Assembly: GCA_035556555.1 (NCBI GenBank) | Contig: DATMES010000042.1 | Span: forward strand, 62,001 to 126,000 | DNA: 64,000 bases | Direction of reading: 5' to 3' | Origin: Frankiaceae bacterium | Lineage (GTDB): Bacteria > Actinomycetota > Actinomycetes > BP-191 | Part shown: positions 27,968 through 37,075 of the stretch, piece by piece | Position numbering within the stretch: the stretch's first letter is position 1 | Layout of the letters: each line of letters begins with the position of its first letter | Translations under genes and position numbers: made by a program | Notes under the pieces: generated by a model | What the model saw: the letters and a program-made list of their open reading frames with translations, nothing else | Told to the model about the DNA's origin: nothing | Database searches by the model: none

Positions 27968-28561
27968 CTACTTGCCGACCTTCACGCACGAGGGCCAGGC
28001 GTGGACGTACGAGGACTTGGTCTGCACGTCGTCGACGAGGCCGAGCGTGATGTCCTGGTTGGCGCCCCAGCGCCAGCTCGACGCACGCAGGTTGGTGATC
28101 TTCTCGTTCGCCTTGAGGGGGAACGGCAGCGCCGAGAACGGCACGTGCAGCCGGACCTCCTTCTTGGCGGGGTCGACGATCCCGCTGCCCTTGCCACGGT
28201 TCCACACGTTGCCGACGGGGTTGACGCGGGCGTCGACGGTCACGGTCGTACCGCGCGCGGTGAACGTGAGGTTGAACATGCGCCCTGTCGGAGCGGTGCT
28301 GGGCGTCGCCTCGAGCGCGGCGAGACGGAAGACAGCGGTCAGCATGTTCGCGTTGGTGGCGACGTCGGCGCTGACGATGTCGAGGGTCGGCTCGTTCGGC
28401 GTCGCGAAGATGCCGCTGCCGTTGCCGGTGGCGTCGTCCTTGGCGTCCTTGACGATGTTGCAGACGGGCTTCTTGGGCTTGGGCTTGGCAGCCTCGGCGG
28501 CGCTCACTCCGAGGAGCAGCGACACGGCCGCGGCGGCGGCGAGGGTCTTGGTCAGCGACAT
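27968..28561 (-). CDS. Secreted protein with DPAGD/DAKDDATG-type beta domain
   Basis: A 197-aa exported protein. The ATG at 28561 was chosen over 28570 because AAGGA sits 8 bases upstream of it. The signal peptide is SLTKTLAAAAAVSLLLGVSA. The mature region has VKDAKDDATGNGSG, LDIVSADVATNANMLTAVFR, a central strand-rich segment and a C-terminal VHAWPSCVKVG. The N-terminal D-x-x-x-D-A-x-G / DI-V-x-A-D-V layout is shared loosely with the pair at 41293-42498 (FADPAGDADG, FDVVRVRLAP), suggesting a common extracellular domain. It is coupled to the lipoprotein gene that follows. Confidence 0.75.
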   Translation of the reverse strand: MSLTKTLAAAAAVSLLLGVSAAEAAKPKPKKPVCNIVKDAKDDATGNGSGIFATPNEPTLDIVSADVATNANMLTAVFRLAALEATPSTAPTGRMFNLTFTARGTTVTVDARVNPVGNVWNRGKGSGIVDPAKKEVRLHVPFSALPFPLKANEKITNLRASSWRWGANQDITLGLVDDVQTKSSYVHAWPSCVKVGK

Positions 28562-28586
28562 GGGGCGCATCCTTAGGGCTGGGGTT

Positions 28587-30158
28587 TTACCGGGTGCGAG
28601 CCCGTAGGGGGGGCTGAAGGTTCGGTACGGCGAAGCGAACACTGAACGCTGCGTCATTCGACTCGAACTCAGCAGTACCTCCAATTTCGCGGATCCAGGG
28701 TCCGACAAGGTCGCTAACGCCCGTTTCGCCCGCCACCGCGGCGGGGTCGCGGAGCAGCCCGTTGGACGACAGTGAGCATTCGACGCCGTCCTGGGTGAAC
28801 GACAGCCGGACGGCGAGCACGCGGCCGCGGGATTCCCGAACGAGATTCGCGAAACGCAGCGCCGTACGCAGGCACGCGATTTCGGCCTCGGGGGCGACGG
28901 GGCGGGGCGCGCCCGCGGTCGTCCAGGCCAGCTCGTACGTCCGCGCGGGCACACCGTCGAGCAGCGCCTTGAGCGCGGGCGCGAGCGCGGGGCTGGTGGA
29001 CTGCGCGGCGAGCACCTGGCGTACCTCGTCGAGGTCCTCGAGGGCGCGGCGGGCGTGGTTGGTGGACGAGACCGAGAAGAGGCCGGGGCCGCCGGAGGCG
29101 TAGCCGACGCCGCGGAACGTGCGCAGCGCGCGCCCGATGGCCTGGCGGGCCAGGCTCAGGCGCACCGTGGAGTGCTCCATGTCGGCGGCGTGCGTAGCGG
29201 CGCGCTCGGCCGAGCCGACCTGCTCGATGGTCGCGGCGAACCGGTCGGCCACCTCGTGCACGAGGTCGAGGCGCTTGGCGGCGCTGCCGTGGGAACGCAG
29301 CACGAGCACGCCGATGAGCCCCTGTACGCCACGGAGCGGCACGAGCAGGCGGCCGTCGGAGGAGACGGCCTCCTCGGCGCCGTTCTTGAGCACGCGGACG
29401 GCGTCGGTGTCGTAGCCGGTGGTCGTGGCGACCTTGAGCGTGCGGGCGAGCCCGGACTTGCCGAGCGCGGCGCCGATGAGCTCGAAGCCGCTCGCGGTGA
29501 GGAGGAACGGCGCGACCCCGTCCACGGCCTCGGCGAGGTCGAGAGTGACGCCGAGGCGGGTGGCCGACTCGCGCAGGGCCGTCCGCAGCGCCGCCTCGGC
29601 GGCCGCGGCAGCGGCGCACTCGGTGGCGGAGATCGCGGTGGCGGCGAGGCCGGCCAGCTCGGCGAGCGTACGGATGTCGCGGGCACCGAACTCGTGCCGC
29701 GCGTCCGTGTCGTCGACGACGAGGGCGCCCCAGGGGCGGCCGTCCACGTGCAGCGGGGCGACGGCGAGCGAGGTCAGGCCGAACGCCGTACGCCACTCGG
29801 CGGGCACCAGCGGGGAGGTCTCGGCGTCGGGCACCACGACGACCGCCTCACGGCGGAGCGCGGCGACGGCCTCGCTGGACAGGTCGAGGGAGATGGGGCG
29901 CATGGTGCGGAAGCGCTGCCAGAGCTCGTCGTGCTCCTCGCGTGCCACGGAGACGGCCGGGACGAGCGTGGTCGGGTCCTCGAACACCAGTACGGTCGCG
30001 CGGCTCACCCCGAGCACGTCGCGCACGACGCGACAGAGCCGCCCGAGCAGCGCGTCGGTCTGGCCGGCGTGCGCGGGACGCGCTGCCGGAGCCTCCGTCT
30101 CCACGGCAGGAGCGACGTCGGCGACGGCCTCGGCCAACGCTGCCGCCCCTCGTGACAT
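28587..30158 (-). CDS. GAF-domain sensor protein with kinase-like C-terminal region
   Basis: A 523-aa soluble protein; GGAGGAG precedes the chosen ATG. Residues ~30-185 form a GAF domain (LCRVVRDVLGVSRATVLVFE ... LAVAPLHVDGRPWGALVVDD, then FGARDIRTLAELAGLAATAI). A second GAF-like region follows (~200-330: GRLLVPLRGVQGLIGVLVLR). The C-terminal ~150 residues have a helical segment and a beta-rich end (VLAVRLSFTQDGVECSLSSN ... FSVRFAVPNL) reminiscent of a degenerate HATPase fold, but no intact H-box or G-box is visible. It is probably a cytoplasmic signal-sensing regulator and is divergent from the sigma-factor gene. Confidence 0.7.
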   Translation of the reverse strand: MSRGAAALAEAVADVAPAVETEAPAARPAHAGQTDALLGRLCRVVRDVLGVSRATVLVFEDPTTLVPAVSVAREEHDELWQRFRTMRPISLDLSSEAVAALRREAVVVVPDAETSPLVPAEWRTAFGLTSLAVAPLHVDGRPWGALVVDDTDARHEFGARDIRTLAELAGLAATAISATECAAAAAAEAALRTALRESATRLGVTLDLAEAVDGVAPFLLTASGFELIGAALGKSGLARTLKVATTTGYDTDAVRVLKNGAEEAVSSDGRLLVPLRGVQGLIGVLVLRSHGSAAKRLDLVHEVADRFAATIEQVGSAERAATHAADMEHSTVRLSLARQAIGRALRTFRGVGYASGGPGLFSVSSTNHARRALEDLDEVRQVLAAQSTSPALAPALKALLDGVPARTYELAWTTAGAPRPVAPEAEIACLRTALRFANLVRESRGRVLAVRLSFTQDGVECSLSSNGLLRDPAAVAGETGVSDLVGPWIREIGGTAEFESNDAAFSVRFAVPNLQPPLRARTR

Positions 30159-30246
30159 GGCTCGACTCCTCCGGTTCATGTGTGACCCCCGAAGAAGTAC
30201 GCTCCACCAGGCGGGATCGGGACACTCCGTGTCGAAACTCTTGCCA

Positions 30247-30268
30247 CGTGGGGTTGCCCTGCCCCACG
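30247..30268. promoter_or_regulatory. Perfect 7-bp hairpin in the divergent GAF/sigma-factor intergenic region
   Basis: cgtgggg and ccccacg flank an 8-base loop. It lies between the two divergent starts (30158 and 30318) and could be an operator. A sequence, gcgggatcgggacactccg, 30 bases to its left recurs with two changes at 31951. Confidence 0.35.
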
Positions 30269-30317
30269 ATGCGATCACCCCCGCGCATCTCGCGCCGCTA
30301 CCCCGAAGGCCCGAGCC

Positions 30318-31373
30318 GTGACCATCGCAGCACTCGCGCCGTACCGCAGCGCGCCTGTACGCCGCCACGTCGAGGACGACACGTTCTCCGACCTGTACCG
30401 GCAGTACCGCCCGCAGCTGTTCCGCTACATCACGCACCACTTCGGCCCGCGGGACGCCGACGAGATCACGCAGGAGACGCTCACCCGCGCGCTGCGCGCG
30501 ATGGACAGGGACCGCACCGAGGCCGAGACGTGGGCCTGGCTGATCCGGGTGGCCCGCAACGTCGCGCACGACCTCGCCCGCGGCCGCCGCATCTGCGAGG
30601 CCACCGACGACGACACCGTGCTGGTCAACGACGTCGCCGACGACACCGTCCTGCCCGAGCCCGCCGCGCTGCTCAACGAGCGCCGCCGCCTCGTCCGCAC
30701 GGCCCTCAAGACCCTCCCGCCGAGCCAGCGCCGCATCCTGGTGCTGTACGAGGTGGACGAGCTCAACTGCCCCGCCATCGCCCGCCTCGTCGGCTCCACC
30801 GAGGACGCCGTCCGCAAGGCGCTGCAGCGCGCCCGCCGCCGGTTCGCGGCCGAGGTGCGCGCGCTCGGCGGCGGCACGGCGGGCTCCGTCGTGTTCTGGC
30901 TGCGCGGCCTGCGCCGGCGCTCGTTCAGCGCCGTCCCGGCGGCCTCGTCGGCGGCGCTCTGCGCGATCGTCGGCGGCGTGGCGCTCACCGTCACGGTGCA
31001 GCCCGCGGTGCCGCACGAGCTGTCGCCGCGCCTCGCGCCGCCGATGGCCGTGTCGACGCCGGAGTACGACGCCGCCGACGTGGCGTCCGTACGCCGCACC
31101 GCTCCGGTCCGCGTGCGCACCGCGTCCTCGGTCACGGCGACGGAGACGCGCGGCGACGGCCGTGGTGGCGACACCGGCAAGGCCGCGCCCAAGGTCGCGC
31201 TGCCGATCCCGGAGACGCCGTTCTCACCGGGCCAGCGCACGACGATCGTCACGCCTCGGGTGGAGACGCCCGTCGGTGACGTCTACACGGCGTACGAGAT
31301 GGAGATGGACCGCCGTCCCGGGCTGGTGTGCACCGTGGACGCGATCGAGTGCGAGTACGAGAGCGAGAGCTAG
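30318..31373 (+). CDS. ECF-type RNA polymerase sigma factor with C-terminal transmembrane tail
   Basis: A 351-aa protein with a GTG start. Residues ~20-90 are sigma region 2 (FSDLYRQYRPQLFRYITHHF, then WAWLIRVARNVAHDLARG), and ~125-180 are region 4 (LPPSQRRILVLYEVDELNCP, STEDAVRKALQRARRRF). A ~165-residue extension follows that is not part of the sigma core: one hydrophobic segment (SSAALCAIVGGVALTVTV, ~204-221) and a Pro/Thr/Arg-rich tail ending in CTVDAIECEYESES. This predicts a membrane-tethered sigma factor with its tail outside the cell, perhaps controlled by the tail or by proteolysis. It is divergent from the GAF gene; its stop overlaps a convergent secreted peptide gene. Confidence 0.8.
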   Translation: MTIAALAPYRSAPVRRHVEDDTFSDLYRQYRPQLFRYITHHFGPRDADEITQETLTRALRAMDRDRTEAETWAWLIRVARNVAHDLARGRRICEATDDDTVLVNDVADDTVLPEPAALLNERRRLVRTALKTLPPSQRRILVLYEVDELNCPAIARLVGSTEDAVRKALQRARRRFAAEVRALGGGTAGSVVFWLRGLRRRSFSAVPAASSAALCAIVGGVALTVTVQPAVPHELSPRLAPPMAVSTPEYDAADVASVRRTAPVRVRTASSVTATETRGDGRGGDTGKAAPKVALPIPETPFSPGQRTTIVTPRVETPVGDVYTAYEMEMDRRPGLVCTVDAIECEYESES

Positions 31374-31627
31374 GGGATCTCGCCGAACGGCTTGGGCAGG
31401 CACACCAGCGCTACCACGACGACCGGTCCCAGGCCCTGCTCCAGCGTTCCGCAGCCGGTGCCCGCGGGCCACGGCACGCAGACCGGCCCGGCACCGGAGT
31501 CGAACGGCGCGGTCGTCCAGACGCCATAGCAGAGCTGCGGGTCGGTCTCCTCGGCGTGCGCGGCGGGCGCGGGGACGAGCACCAGGGCGGCGGTCGCGAC
31601 CGCGGCACCGACAATCGTGCGGAACAT
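31370..31627 (-). CDS. Small secreted cysteine-containing protein (85 aa)
   Basis: The signal peptide MFRTIVGAAVATAALVLVPA ends before HAEETDP. The ~60-residue mature part has four cysteines (LCYGVW, VCVPWPAGTGCGTLE, ALVCLP). Its stop overlaps the sigma-factor stop by 3 bases on the opposite strand. It is not clearly related to the WDCPPY array. Function unknown. Confidence 0.7.
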   Translation of the reverse strand: MFRTIVGAAVATAALVLVPAPAAHAEETDPQLCYGVWTTAPFDSGAGPVCVPWPAGTGCGTLEQGLGPVVVVALVCLPKPFGEIP

Positions 31628-31970
31628 GGGTGGCCACCTTCGTCTGGGGGTCGAGCAGCCGGCGCACGACATACGCGCGGATGTGCGGGAACGGGACATC
31701 GCGCGGCGCGTTTCCTTCTCCCCCGGCCTGCCCTGGTCAACGAAATGCGGCGGCGGGAGGGTACGCGGCGAAGAGTGGATGACGGTTTTCCGTCACGCCG
31801 GCCGACCGGGGAGCAACGCGGTAATCGCGGCTCCCCGGCCGGCGGGCGCCGATCCGGCCGTAGGGGGACCGAATCGGAGAATCCGGGGGAGCGCGGGATG
31901 CCCCCCCGCGTTCCCCCGAGTCGGTGTCGTGATGACATACGGACGACCCCGCGGAATCGGGACACCCCGA
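31628..31970. other. Intergenic region, no gene recognised
   Basis: This 343-base gap holds no convincing coding frame. A hairpin with 14-base arms (gccgaccggggagc / gctccccggccggc, one mismatch) lies around 31801-31843. Near 31951 is gcggaatcgggacaccccg, a near-copy of a motif upstream of the sigma-factor gene at 30211. Confidence 0.5.
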
Positions 31971-34900
31971 CTAGTGAAAGTCTCGTGATGGTGTCGCCGC
32001 GGACAGGGTGAGGGGCTCGAGCCTGTCCGCGACGACGTTCGCGACGCCCTCGGCGTTCTCCAGCCGGCCGCGGACGAGGAGGCCCGGCGAGGTCGTCGCG
32101 ACCCGCCGGTACCGCGCCCAGACGCCGGGCGAGCAGATGACGTTGATGTGCCCCGTCTCGTCCTCGAGGTTGACGAACGTCGTGCCCCCCGCGGTCGCGG
32201 GCCGCTGCCGGTGGATGACCGCGCCGCCGACCCAGACGCGGGTGCGGTCGGGCATGCCGCGCAGGTCGCGGGCGAGCACGGCGCCGACCTCGTCGAGGCG
32301 GTCGCGGACGTACGACACCACGTGGCGTTCGGCCGTCACGCCGGTCGCCCAGACGTCGGCGACGGTGCGTTCGAGGTCTGTCATGGCGGGCAGCGGCGGC
32401 GCGTCGGCGCCGACGACGGCGTCGAGCCGGTCGGGCGTCCCTGTCGCGACCGCGCCGGCCGCCCAGAGCGCGGACCGCCGGTCGAGCCCGAAGCAGCCGA
32501 ACGCCCCCGCCGTGGCGAGCGCCTCTACCTGCCGGCCGGTCAGCGGCACGCGGCGGACGAGGTCGGACATGGAGTCGTACGGCCGCCCGGCCTCGATCCG
32601 CGCCGCCGTGGCCTTGGAGAGCGAGCGGACGTACGACAGCCCGAGGCGTACGGCGCCGTCGGGCTCGAGGCCGGCGTCGGCGGCCGACGCGTTGACGTCG
32701 ACGCCGCGGACGACGACGCCGTGCCGCTGCGCGTCGGAGACGAGCGACTGGGGCGAGTAGAAGCCCATCGGCTGGGAGTTGAGCAGCGCCGTGAGGAACG
32801 CCGCCGGGTAGCGCAGCTTGAGCCATGCCGAGGCGTAGACGAGATAGGCGAACGACACCGAGTGCGACTCGGGGAAGCCGTAGTTGGCGAACGCCACGAG
32901 CTTGGCGTAGATCTGCTCGGCGACGTCGTCGGAGACGCCGTTCGCGGCCATGCCCGCCATGAGCCGGTCGCGGAGGCGTTGCATCCGCTCCTTGGACCGC
33001 TTGGCGCCCATGGCGATGCGCAGCTCGTCGGCGTCGGCCGGCGTGAAGCCCGCGACGTCGACGGCGATCTGCATGAGCTGCTCCTGGAACAGCGGCACGC
33101 CGAGCGTCTTCTCCAGCGCGGGCTTCAGCAGCGGATGCAGATAGGTGACCGGCTCCTTGCCGTGCCGGCGGCGGATGTACGGGTGCACGCTGCCGCCCTG
33201 GATCGGACCCGGCCTGATGAGCGCCACCTCGATGACGAGGTCGAAGAACGTCCTCGGCCGCAGCCGCGGCAGCGTCGCCATCTGCGCGCGCGACTCGACC
33301 TGGAACACGCCGACCGAGTCGGCCGCGCAGAGCATGTCGTAGACCTCGGGGTCCTCCTGCGGGATCGTCGCGAGGTCGAGGTCGGTGCCGTGGTGGAGGC
33401 GCAGCAGGTCGAACGTCTTGTGCAGCGCGGTGAGCATCCCGAGCCCGAGCAGGTCGAACTTCACCAGCCCCGTCGCCGCGCAGTCGTCCTTGTCCCACTG
33501 GAGGACGGTGCGGCCCGGCATCCGCGCCCACTCGACCGGGCAGACCTCGAGGATCGGGCGGTCGCAGACGACCATGCCGCCGGAGTGGATGCCGAGGTGC
33601 CGCGGCGCCTGCTGCAGCGCCATCGCCTGCTCCATGACGTTGTCGGGGATGTCGCTGCCGGTCTGCTCGGAGAGCTTCCCCCAGTGGTCGAGCTGCCGGG
33701 TCCACACGTCGAGCCGCCCCTCGGGGAACCCGAACGCCCTGCCGACCTCCCGCACCGCCGACCGCGGGCGGTACGTGATGACGTTGCAGACCTGCGCGGC
33801 GCGGTCGCGACCGTAGCGCTCGTAGACGTACTGGATGACCTCCTCGCGGCGGCCGTTCTCGATGTCGAGGTCGATGTCGGGCGGGCCGTCGCGGTGCGGG
33901 GAGAGGAAGCGTTCGAACAGCAGCTTCAGGCGTACGGCGTCGACCGCCGTGATGCCGATGACGTAGCAGACGGCGCTGTTGGCGGCGGAGCCGCGGCCCT
34001 GGCAGAAGATGTTCTCGCGGCGGCAGAACTCCACGATGTCGTGGACGATGAGGAAGTAGCCGGCGAAGTCCATCTCCTCGATGACGCGCAACTCCTTGTC
34101 GAGCATCGCGTACGCGCCGGGGGCGGTCTCGGCGTCGCGGGTGCCGTACGGCTTCACGGCGCCGCGCATGGTCAGCTCGCGCAGCCAGGACATCTCGGTG
34201 TGGCCTTCCGGTACCCGGCAGTCAGGGAGCCGCGGGGCGACGACCGCGAGGTCGAACGCGCACTCCCTCGCGATCTCCACGGTGCGCTCGACGGCACCCG
34301 GCCAGCGTGCGAAGCGCCTGGCCTGCTCGTCTCCTGATCGCAGGTGCGCGGCGCCGCTGGCGGGGAGCCAGCCGTCGGCCTCGTCGAGGCTCTTGCGTGC
34401 CCTGATGGCGGCGACGACCGTGGCGAGGCGGTGCTCCCGCGGGGTGGCGTGGTGGACGTTGTTGGTGGCGACGTACGGGAGCCGGTGCCGCTGCGCGAGC
34501 GCGACGAGGGCGTCGTTGCGCTCGGAGTCGAGGGGGTCGCCGCGGTCGGTCAGCTCGACGTGGACGTGCTCGAACGCGTCGGTGATCTCGCGCAGCGCGT
34601 GGCTCGCCGCGTCGAGGCCGCCGGTGGCGAGGGCGCGGCGTACGGCACCCTTGCGGCAGCCGGTGAGGACCGTCCAGTCGTGCGCGCCCAGCTCGGCGAG
34701 GCGCGCCCAGTCGTACACCGGCCTGCCCTTCTCGGCGCCGGCGAGCTGGCCCTCGCTGATGGCGCGGGCGAGGCTCGCGTAGCCGCGCGCGCCGCGGGCG
34801 AGGACGAGCAGGTGGGTGCCCTCCGGGTCGGGGACGCCGTTCTGCGGCTTGGTGAGGCCGACCGACAGCTCGGCGCCGAACACCGTCGGCAGCCCTGCCG

Positions 34901-35213
34901 CCCGCGCCGCCTCGGCGAAGCGGACGACGCCGTAGAAGCCGTCGTGGTCGGTGAGCGCCAGCGCCTCCAGACCGAGGCGCGCGGCCTCCTCGGCCAGCTC
35001 CTCGGGACCCGAGGCGCCGTCGAGGAACGAGAACGACGAGTGGCAGTGCAGCTCGGCGTACGGCGTGCCGCCCTGTGCCCGGGTGACCTTCGGCTCGTAC
35101 GGCGCCCGCTTGTGCGACCACGCCGGGCTGTCGTTGCCGTCGGCGCCGGGGGGCCGGTCGGAGAGCCGCGCCTCCAGCTCCGACCACGGCATCGCCGGGT
35201 TGGTGAACCCCAT
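31971..35213 (-). CDS. dnaE2: Error-prone DNA polymerase III alpha subunit homologue
   Basis: A 1080-aa C-family polymerase. The N-terminal PHP domain reads AELHCHSSFSFLDGASGPEE and LALTDHDGFYG. The polymerase core includes GRGSAANSAVCYVIGIT and the catalytic acidic triad region PDIDLDIE, then FLTALLNSQPMGFYSPQSLV. The C-terminal part carries an OB-fold (GTTFVNLEDETGHINVI). Length and sequence fit DnaE2, the polymerase of the SOS mutasome with ImuA' and ImuB, rather than replicative DnaE1. It lies downstream of imuA'-imuB on the same strand but across a 311-base hairpin-rich gap. Confidence 0.95.
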   Translation of the reverse strand: MGFTNPAMPWSELEARLSDRPPGADGNDSPAWSHKRAPYEPKVTRAQGGTPYAELHCHSSFSFLDGASGPEELAEEAARLGLEALALTDHDGFYGVVRFAEAARAAGLPTVFGAELSVGLTKPQNGVPDPEGTHLLVLARGARGYASLARAISEGQLAGAEKGRPVYDWARLAELGAHDWTVLTGCRKGAVRRALATGGLDAASHALREITDAFEHVHVELTDRGDPLDSERNDALVALAQRHRLPYVATNNVHHATPREHRLATVVAAIRARKSLDEADGWLPASGAAHLRSGDEQARRFARWPGAVERTVEIARECAFDLAVVAPRLPDCRVPEGHTEMSWLRELTMRGAVKPYGTRDAETAPGAYAMLDKELRVIEEMDFAGYFLIVHDIVEFCRRENIFCQGRGSAANSAVCYVIGITAVDAVRLKLLFERFLSPHRDGPPDIDLDIENGRREEVIQYVYERYGRDRAAQVCNVITYRPRSAVREVGRAFGFPEGRLDVWTRQLDHWGKLSEQTGSDIPDNVMEQAMALQQAPRHLGIHSGGMVVCDRPILEVCPVEWARMPGRTVLQWDKDDCAATGLVKFDLLGLGMLTALHKTFDLLRLHHGTDLDLATIPQEDPEVYDMLCAADSVGVFQVESRAQMATLPRLRPRTFFDLVIEVALIRPGPIQGGSVHPYIRRRHGKEPVTYLHPLLKPALEKTLGVPLFQEQLMQIAVDVAGFTPADADELRIAMGAKRSKERMQRLRDRLMAGMAANGVSDDVAEQIYAKLVAFANYGFPESHSVSFAYLVYASAWLKLRYPAAFLTALLNSQPMGFYSPQSLVSDAQRHGVVVRGVDVNASAADAGLEPDGAVRLGLSYVRSLSKATAARIEAGRPYDSMSDLVRRVPLTGRQVEALATAGAFGCFGLDRRSALWAAGAVATGTPDRLDAVVGADAPPLPAMTDLERTVADVWATGVTAERHVVSYVRDRLDEVGAVLARDLRGMPDRTRVWVGGAVIHRQRPATAGGTTFVNLEDETGHINVICSPGVWARYRRVATTSPGLLVRGRLENAEGVANVVADRLEPLTLSAATPSRDFH

Positions 35214-35236
35214 CGCTCCTCAGGCCGCCCGGACAT

Positions 35237-35292
35237 CGTGATCTTGGCGACGTTCGTGCTGCCCGGCTGACACAAACGTTGCCAAGATCACG
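35237..35292. repeat. Long hairpin just upstream of dnaE2
   Basis: Two 22-base arms (starting cgtgatcttggc and ending gccaagatcacg) match at 20 of 22 positions around a 12-base loop. The structure ends 24 bases before the dnaE2 start, so it may be an imuB terminator, a dnaE2 leader structure or an operator. Confidence 0.65.
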
Positions 35293-35325
35293 AAAAGCGG
35301 CGGTCGGCGGCGGCCAGCCGCGGCG

Positions 35326-35394
35326 GTTACTGGTGAGTAGCGACGTCGCGGCTCACCAGTTCGTGCTCGGCTCAGGTCGCTACTCACCAGTAAC
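35326..35394. repeat. Palindromic element A (69 bp)
   Basis: Perfect 19-base arms, gttactggtgagtagcgac and gtcgctactcaccagtaac, enclose 31 bases. It is a sibling of element B at 35435-35503, which has the same overall length. Confidence 0.7.
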
Positions 35395-35434
35395 TCCCGA
35401 CGCCAGCGGCCACGCGCCCGCGGCGAGCGCGGAT

Positions 35435-35503
35435 GTTACCGGTGGGTACGGACGGCCGAAGTCACCGCGTGAGCACGGCCGCGAGGCCGTACTCACCGGT
35501 AAC
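35435..35503. repeat. Palindromic element B (69 bp)
   Basis: Arms gttaccggtgggtacgg and ccgtactcaccggtaac match with one difference. The arm core gttaCYggtgRgta is shared with element A, while the interiors differ. Confidence 0.7.
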
Positions 35504-35524
35504 TTCCGGAGGGCGCGTGGGAAC

Positions 35525-37075
35525 TCAGTCATACGCCGCCTCCACCCACCACAAGCCCAGCGAGCGGGAGAGCAGGCGGGCGGCGCCGTCGTCGGTCACG
35601 ACCTGCACGCGCGCGCAGGCGCGCGCCGTGTCGGCGTCCCACCAGCGCTCGTCCACGGGCCACGGCCCGGCCCAGTCGACGACGCCGGCCTCACGGTGCT
35701 TGTGCACGAGCAGCCGCGCGGGCGGCGCCGACAGCGCACCACGGTCGTCGACCGTGACGTCCTTGCCGGAACGGTCGAACACCTTGGCAGGCACCCCGTC
35801 CTCGAAGACGAGCGACGGCGACGGCGCGGGCAGCCGCCCTGGGTACGGCGGGGTGCCGTCGTACGGCTTCCCGCGCGGCTCGCCCCACGGCACGAGCCGC
35901 ACCATGTCGCGCGGCGCGCGGCCGCCGGACGGCACCGCCAGCGCGACCGCCTCGAAGCCGAGCAGGCCCTGGAGCCGCGCCAGCACGGCGCCGGCGCGCT
36001 CGTCGGCATCCGAAGGGCCGCCCCACAGCGGCAGCTGCTGGCCGCTGTCGCGGTGCACCTCGTCGGGTACGAGCCGCAGCAGCGTGATCCCGCCGGTCGG
36101 CCGTTGCGCGGCCGGGCCGGTGAGCCAGCCCGCGAGCTGCCAGCGGACCCGCTGCGCGATCTCGGCGGCGGACAGCGCGCCGTCGTGCCGCCAGAGCCGG
36201 CCGCGCCGCTCGCCGTTCTCGGTCTCGGCCTCGACGAGGACGCGCGTGCACACCAACCCGCGGTGCTCGAGAGCGGCGCGCAACGTGTCCGCCAGCGACT
36301 TCGCGACGAACGCCAGCGGCTCCACCTGCTCCGCCGGGGGGTCGAGCTCGGTCCGCACCGCGAGGTCCGGCGCGGGGACGCGGGTGGCGAGCGGGCGCTC
36401 GTCGAGGCCGCGGGCGAGCCGGTGCGCGAGCAGCCCGTCGGCGCCGAACCGCGACGCCACGCTGGCCGGCGGCAGCGCCGCGAACGACCCCAGCGTCTTC
36501 AGCCCGAGCCGCACCAGCAGGTCCACGAGGTCGGGCCGGTCGAGCAGCCCGATGGCGAACGGCGCGAGGTACGCCGCGCTCCCGCCCGCCGGCACGATCC
36601 CGCTCTCCCGCGCGGCGAGCCGCGACGCGAACACCCCGTCGGCGACGCCGACCTGGCACGGCGCCTGGGGTACGACGCCCGCCAGCGTCGCGAGCACGTC
36701 GTCGACCTGGCCGGCCACGAGACCCGCGAGCGCGACGTCGCCGCCGAAGTACCGCGACGGCCCCTTGGTCGCGAACACGCAGGTGCCAGGCCGGACCACC
36801 TCGACGCGCGGGCAGACGTCCTCCAGCGCCGCCGCCACCGGCTCGAACGCCCGCGCCTCCGCGGCCTCGTCACGCGGCAGCACCTGCAGCGACGGGCTGC
36901 GGCGCAGGGCCTCGCGGCGCCGGAGGCCGCGGCGTACGCCGTCGGCGCGGGCTGCCGCCGTACAGGCCAGCACCTCCTCCCCCACGACGACCGCGGCCGC
37001 GACGTCCGGCGGGACGGCAGCCGCGGCGAGCGGCCAGTCGGGCGCCCAGGCGGTGAGAGTGCGGACGCCGCTCAT
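35525..37075 (-). CDS. imuB: ImuB, catalytically inactive Y-family polymerase of the SOS mutasome
   Basis: A 516-aa protein. It has Y-family polymerase architecture: palm/fingers (~1-200), a little finger and a C-terminal extension. The metal-binding acidic residues expected in DinB (DFDAFF / DE) are absent; the matching segments read WAPDWPLAAA and PGTCVFATKGP, as in ImuB. A putative beta-clamp-binding motif, QQLPLWG, lies near residue ~360. ImuB scaffolds DnaE2 and ImuA' on the sliding clamp. The ATG overlaps the imuA' stop (ATGA). Confidence 0.9.
   Translation of the reverse strand: MSGVRTLTAWAPDWPLAAAAVPPDVAAAVVVGEEVLACTAAARADGVRRGLRRREALRRSPSLQVLPRDEAAEARAFEPVAAALEDVCPRVEVVRPGTCVFATKGPSRYFGGDVALAGLVAGQVDDVLATLAGVVPQAPCQVGVADGVFASRLAARESGIVPAGGSAAYLAPFAIGLLDRPDLVDLLVRLGLKTLGSFAALPPASVASRFGADGLLAHRLARGLDERPLATRVPAPDLAVRTELDPPAEQVEPLAFVAKSLADTLRAALEHRGLVCTRVLVEAETENGERRGRLWRHDGALSAAEIAQRVRWQLAGWLTGPAAQRPTGGITLLRLVPDEVHRDSGQQLPLWGGPSDADERAGAVLARLQGLLGFEAVALAVPSGGRAPRDMVRLVPWGEPRGKPYDGTPPYPGRLPAPSPSLVFEDGVPAKVFDRSGKDVTVDDRGALSAPPARLLVHKHREAGVVDWAGPWPVDERWWDADTARACARVQVVTDDGAARLLSRSLGLWWVEAAYD

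Larger units (their letters stand above)
35214..35524. other. Hairpin-rich gap between imuB and dnaE2
   Basis: No gene is seen in these 311 bases. Three long palindromic structures (35237-35292, 35326-35394, 35435-35503) fill most of the space. No LexA box is visible here. Confidence 0.6.
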
